A stretch of DNA of 64,000 bases from Bacteroidaceae bacterium (GTDB lineage Bacteria; Bacteroidota; Bacteroidia; Bacteroidales; Bacteroidaceae). Shown here one piece after another: positions 61,125 to 64,000 of the stretch. Position 1 is the first letter of the stretch, and every line of letters begins with the position of its first letter. The stretch is from assembly GCA_017448965.1 (NCBI GenBank), contig JAFSKK010000042.1, forward strand, positions 1 to 64,000, written 5' to 3'. Position numbers and translations under genes: made by a program. Under the pieces are notes generated by a model. The model searched no databases. It had not been told where the DNA came from and worked only from the letters and a program-made list of their open reading frames with translations.

Positions 61125-62429
61125 ATGGAAGAACTGCTGCACTACGTGTGGAAACACAAGATATTCCCGTTGAGCCAACTCTGCACCACCGACGGAAGAG
61201 TGGTGGAAGTGCTCAATCCGGGTGTGCACAACACCGATGCGGGGCCTGACTTCATCGATGCTAAAGTGAAGTTGGACGGCACAGTGTGGGTGGGCAATGT
61301 GGAGATTCATCAGAAGACCAGCGATTGGTTCAGGCACCATCACGACACCGATGCCGCCTACCAGAACATCATCCTGCATGTGGCGAGCGACATCGATCAG
61401 CCGCTTTTCTATCCGAACGGGGCGGAGATTCCGCAGTTGAGGCTCGAAGTGCCCCTTTACGTGAAGGAGAACTATGCCACGCTGCGCCAAAATGATGCTC
61501 GACCCCGTTGCCGTGAGGTGGTGGGCACATTATCCACTTTCTTGATACACAATTGGATGACCTCTCTCACCCTCGAACGCTTCGAGGAGCGCACACGACA
61601 AATCATGCAGCGTCGTGAGGCACTCGACAAGAACTGGGAGGACACCCTCTTCGTCACCCTTGCCCGCAACTTCGGTTTTGGCATCAATGGCGACGCTTTC
61701 GAGCAGTGGGCGCACTCCATCCCGATGAGTGCTGTGGCCAAGCATCGCGACGACCTCTTTCAGATAGAGGCCATCTTCTTCGGTCAGGCGGGATTGCTCG
61801 ATGGCGAGGGTGAAGATGACTACTACTTGCGCTTGCAGAAGGAGTATCGCTACTTGCGCCAAAAGTTCACCCTCACCCCCATGTCGGCCAGCGCGTGGAA
61901 GTTCCTACGGCTACGCCCTCAAAACTTCCCCCACATCCGCATCGCACAACTGGCCATGCTCTACTATGAGCAGCGGCTCAATCTCTCCCGACTCCTCAAC
62001 GCTGAGCATCTCGACGAGGTGAATGCCTTGCTGCTTACCCATGTGAGCGACTACTGGCGCACCCACTACACCTTTGATTCTCAACCTACCAAGCCGATGG
62101 AAAAGCATCTTTCACCCGCTTCCATCGACCTCATCATCATCAACAGCGTCGCACCCATGCTCTTCACTTACGGCAAATACAAATCTGACCAGCACCTGTG
62201 CGATCGCGCTTTCTCCCTGTGGGAGCAACTGAAAGCCGAGAACAACGCCATCATCCGCGACTGGGCAGCGGCTGGAGTGCCCTGCGAGAATGCTGCCGAC
62301 AGCCAAGCCCTCCTGCAACTGCACCGCAACTACTGCATGCGTCGCGACTGCCTTCGCTGTAATTTCGGCTACGAATACTTGAAGCGCACTCCCGATTTTC
62401 TCCGCGAACGGGAAGAGGGCGATTCCTAA
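61125..62429 (+). CDS. DUF2851 protein
   Basis: A 434-residue cytoplasmic protein matching DUF2851: an N-terminal beta-rich part (EELLHYVWKHKIFPLSQL, NTDAGPDFIDAKVKLDGTVW, GNVEIHQKTSDWFRHHHDTD) and a helical C-terminal part with a cysteine cluster at the end (NYCMRRDCLRCNFGYEYLK). Function is not known. The N-terminal EIH/K pattern has some resemblance to nucleases, but no catalytic claim is safe. It is monocistronic, and repeat copy C starts directly after its stop codon. Confidence 0.88.
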   Translation: MEELLHYVWKHKIFPLSQLCTTDGRVVEVLNPGVHNTDAGPDFIDAKVKLDGTVWVGNVEIHQKTSDWFRHHHDTDAAYQNIILHVASDIDQPLFYPNGAEIPQLRLEVPLYVKENYATLRQNDARPRCREVVGTLSTFLIHNWMTSLTLERFEERTRQIMQRREALDKNWEDTLFVTLARNFGFGINGDAFEQWAHSIPMSAVAKHRDDLFQIEAIFFGQAGLLDGEGEDDYYLRLQKEYRYLRQKFTLTPMSASAWKFLRLRPQNFPHIRIAQLAMLYYEQRLNLSRLLNAEHLDEVNALLLTHVSDYWRTHYTFDSQPTKPMEKHLSPASIDLIIINSVAPMLFTYGKYKSDQHLCDRAFSLWEQLKAENNAIIRDWAAAGVPCENAADSQALLQLHRNYCMRRDCLRCNFGYEYLKRTPDFLREREEGDS

Positions 62430-62433
62430 GCCT

Positions 62434-62561
62434 CCACTTCTTCACCGAGTGTGCCTCCGCCGAGGTGCTGTAACAGCCTCCAAACCGACGTCCCCGACGT
62501 CGGTCGACCGACATCGGGGACATCGGTGAACCGACATCGGGGACGTCGGTTTGGAGGCTGT
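62434..62561. repeat. dispersed GACRTCGG palindromic element, copy C
   Basis: Units at 62484-62504 (inverted), 62507-62527 and 62530-62550 (direct). A CCACTTC motif lies 50 nt before the first unit and 4 bp after the DUF2851 stop. The arms 62475-62496 and 62539-62560 pair perfectly over 22 bp. This is the best-preserved copy. Just downstream (about 62588-62625) a further direct repeat GTTGTCGTCTTTGAGGCA occurs twice. Confidence 0.88.
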
Positions 62562-62679
62562 GGAGTAGCCGATTGAGAGGTAGTGGAGTTGTCGTCTTTG
62601 AGGCATTGACGTTGTCGTCTTTGAGGCAACGGCGTTGCCGCCCCTGCAATCCTGACGTAGCCCTTTCAGAAGGAAAAAA

Positions 62680-62711
62680 AAAGGTTGGCCTACGTGTGTA
62701 AGCCAACCTTT
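62680..62711 (-). terminator. terminator of the tRNA pair
   Basis: GGTTGGC (62683-62689) pairs with GCCAACC (62702-62708), extended by A/T pairs, with a long T run on the minus strand, 7 bp beyond the 3' end of tRNA-Trp. Confidence 0.82.
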
Positions 62712-62718
62712 CCCGTTG

Positions 62719-62791
62719 CACGGGGTGAGGGACTCGAACCCCCGACCCTCGGTTTTGGAGACCGATATTCTACCAACTAAACTAACCCCGT
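62719..62791 (-). tRNA. trnW: tRNA-Trp (CCA anticodon)
   Basis: Seventy-three nucleotides fold as a full cloverleaf: a seven-pair acceptor (ACGGGGT/ACCCCGT), anticodon arm TCGGT-CTCCAAA-ACCGA with anticodon CCA, and T arm GGGGG-TTCGAGT-CCCTC. The discriminator base is G. The 3' CCA is not encoded. Confidence 0.96.
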
Positions 62792-62798
62792 GTGCTGG

Positions 62799-62870
62799 TA
62801 GCTCCACCGGGAATCGAACCCGGATCTAATCTTTAGGAGAGATTTGTTCTATCCATTGAACTATGGGGCC
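62799..62870 (-). tRNA. trnR: tRNA-Arg (CCT anticodon)
   Basis: Seventy-two nucleotides with anticodon arm AATCT-CTCCTAA-AGATT (anticodon CCT, reads AGG), D arm GTTC/GAAC and T arm CCGGG-TTCGATT-CCCGG. The acceptor stem has a G-U pair at its end and a C4-A69 mismatch. CCA is encoded directly after the discriminator (62796-62798), unlike tRNA-Trp. Both tRNAs share one promoter and terminator. Confidence 0.94.
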
Positions 62871-62887
62871 ATCGCGTTAAGCGGGTG

Positions 62888-62895
62888 CAAAGGTA
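62888..62895 (-). promoter_or_regulatory. -7 promoter box of the tRNA pair
   Basis: Minus strand TACCTTTG, 17 bp before the 5' end of tRNA-Arg. Confidence 0.65.
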
Positions 62896-62965
62896 TGTAA
62901 AAATCTTCATTCTACGCAGAAAACTCGCAGAAAGTTGCTGGTTCACGCGAAGAAAGTTTTTATTT

Positions 62966-63066
62966 CACACAGAAATCACAGAAAACACAGAAAAGCGGAG
63001 CGTTCTCAACTGGTAATAGGGCTGAGGTTCATCCCTTTTTTCTGTGTTTTCTGTGATTTCCGTGTG
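62966..63066. repeat. 101-bp inverted-repeat element
   Basis: Twenty-nine-base arms (62966-62994, 63038-63066) match as inverted repeats at 28 positions and consist of ACAGAAA-type direct subrepeats. A 43-bp core separates them. It lies just after the stop of the Na/Pi cotransporter gene and before the tRNA promoter, and could act as its terminator. Confidence 0.75.
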
Positions 63067-63100
63067 AGCTTAAAAAAATTTTTCGGTGTGAAAAATCATC

Positions 63101-64000
63101 TCAGAGCACCTTGAATCCATTGGCTTTCTTCTCCTTGATGCCGCTTGCTTCGATGACATTGATGATGTAGTCGCCCAGTTTTTCGCACTCGGAGATGAGG
63201 TCCATGTAGTAGACGCCAATCTGGTAGTCGTAGAGCTGGTTGCTCACATCGACGATGTTCTGGCTCTTCAGCTGTGTGCGGTAGTTGTTGATTTCGTGCT
63301 CCGTGTTGTAGCTCTTGTTCAAGTCCACATACCGGTGCTCTCCATGCTGAATCACCACCGCCATTTGGCTCATTGCCACCTCTGTCAACTGCATCATGTT
63401 CTGGATGTGTTCATATTGCTTCGGAGTGAAGTCTTCCTGTGAGTGCTGGCGCTTGCGGCTGATGGTGCGGGCAATGTTATAGCATGAATCGCCCACCGAT
63501 TCCAGTTCGTCGCACACGCGCATCATGTGCTGTATCTCTATCTTCGACTCCACAGAGAGCCTTCCTTCGCTCACCTTCGAGAGATAGTCGCAAATCTCCA
63601 CCTCCATGTTGTCGGTGATGCTTTCGTACTTTTCCACACGGCTGAAGAGTTTGTTGAAGTCCTCGCCCTTCTTCGTGTTCAGCAGTTCTTCCACCATACC
63701 GTACATTCTGACGCATCGGTCCACAAACAAGTTGATTTCCTTCTTCGCCTCCAGTATGGAAAGTTCCGCAGTGGAGAGGATACCGCCGCTGATGAAGTGC
63801 AGACGACCTTCTTCTTCCTCCTCCGTTTCCTTCTGCTTGATGAGCACGCAAACGAGTTTCTCCATCGGCTTGATGAACCAGATGAGGATGAGCACGTTGC
63901 AGACGTTGAACGCTGTGTGGAATGTGGCCAAGATGGCACTGAGGTTGTCGCGGTTCACGTTCTTGTTCAGCACGCCTGGCTCATACTCCACGCCCCACAT
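63101..64000 (-). CDS. Na/Pi cotransporter family protein with PhoU-like domain, C-terminal part
   Basis: The frame enters from the right edge and ends at 63101. The visible 299 residues start in the last membrane segments (LSAILATFHTAFNVCNVLILIWF) and continue into a helical PhoU-like domain (about 75-290 of the visible part, with CDELESVGDSCYNIARTI and ISECEKLGDYIINVIEAS). This is the C-terminal half of NptA/PhoU-fused sodium-phosphate cotransporters. The membrane domain and the start lie outside the window. The structured repeat at 62966-63066 follows. Confidence 0.85.
   Translation of the reverse strand: MWGVEYEPGVLNKNVNRDNLSAILATFHTAFNVCNVLILIWFIKPMEKLVCVLIKQKETEEEEEGRLHFISGGILSTAELSILEAKKEINLFVDRCVRMYGMVEELLNTKKGEDFNKLFSRVEKYESITDNMEVEICDYLSKVSEGRLSVESKIEIQHMMRVCDELESVGDSCYNIARTISRKRQHSQEDFTPKQYEHIQNMMQLTEVAMSQMAVVIQHGEHRYVDLNKSYNTEHEINNYRTQLKSQNIVDVSNQLYDYQIGVYYMDLISECEKLGDYIINVIEASGIKEKKANGFKVL

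Noticed and set aside
62484..62550. Possible CRISPR array in the GACRTCGG element
   Set aside because: The units are separated by two or three bases only, one unit is inverted, and there are no spacers or cas genes.
62719..62870. tRNA genes as an integration site for a genomic island
   Set aside because: No integrase, direct repeat of a tRNA 3' end or foreign-looking gene block is visible nearby.

Overview
The window looks like an ordinary chromosomal stretch from a member of Bacteroidales, most likely Prevotellaceae or Bacteroidaceae. This rests on three things. Many upstream regions carry the Bacteroidetes -7 box TAnnTTTG, several with a TTTG-type -33 box 19-21 bp upstream, and Shine-Dalgarno sequences are weak. 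Typical family markers are present: SecDF fusion, DUF4835, DUF2851, DUF3127, DUF3098, DUF2264, a long signal peptidase I, a glycine-lipid acyltransferase pair and a succinate-type CoA transferase. Finally, intergenic gaps are full of short AT-rich tandem repeats. Organism identity is inferred from content only.

Layout. Positions 1-1.3 kb hold the 5' end of an IS4-family (DUF4372) insertion sequence sitting inside an AlbA/ATP-binding regulator gene. From 1.4 to 7.9 kb a minus-strand run carries a PBP4-type carboxypeptidase, an M16 zinc protease, a frameshifted GxxExxY gene, a structured inverted-repeat element and nadB. From 8.2 to 13.7 kb a dispersed palindromic repeat (copy A) precedes a TPR protein, an outer-membrane barrel, greA, a HIT protein and a thioesterase. 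The 14.0-18.2 kb minus run has an ECF sigma factor with a probable anti-sigma partner, argB, a Dabb protein, RidA, a zinc-ribbon protein and a lipoprotein. A histidine kinase lacking its phospho-acceptor His follows. From 19.9 to 27.8 kb the minus strand carries an S9 peptidase, folK, queA, truB, uppP, DUF3098, ftsX and miaB. From 28 to 43.8 kb mostly plus-strand genes encode membrane proteins, an outer-membrane barrel, lipoproteins, rhomboid, an EEP-family hydrolase, secDF, ddh, a DUF2264 protein, dnaN and coaBC, with HU and DUF3127 on the minus strand. From 43.8 to 53.7 kb lie a LURP-one-like protein, a TM2 protein, DUF4835, recN, a degenerate-protease TPR protein, exonuclease III, a CoA transferase and glsB/glsA. 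From 53.9 to 58.1 kb there is a small exopolysaccharide export/tyrosine-phosphorylation module with no glycosyltransferases next to it. The right end holds WbqC, lepB, dapB, DUF2851, repeat copy C, two tRNA genes and the C-terminal part of a Na/Pi cotransporter.

Themes. Envelope biogenesis dominates: peptidoglycan precursors (uppP, dapB, ddh), wall trimming (PBP4-like), secretion (secDF, lepB), membrane lipids (glsA/glsB) and many lipoproteins or outer-membrane proteins. Replication, repair, transcription and translation genes (dnaN, recN, xth, greA, truB, queA, miaB, tRNAs) fill much of the rest.

The most distinctive unexplained signal is a GC-rich intergenic element present three times (about 8.2, 29.6 and 62.5 kb). 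It is built from 21-nt units of the near-palindromic octamer GACRTCGG, and two copies begin directly after a stop codon. Other unexplained non-coding structure includes a 190-bp nested inverted-repeat element at 6.0-6.2 kb, a second two-copy repeat family (22.5 and 60.2 kb), and terminator-like hairpins in the greA and secDF leaders. I found no CRISPR array, prophage or obvious defence island.
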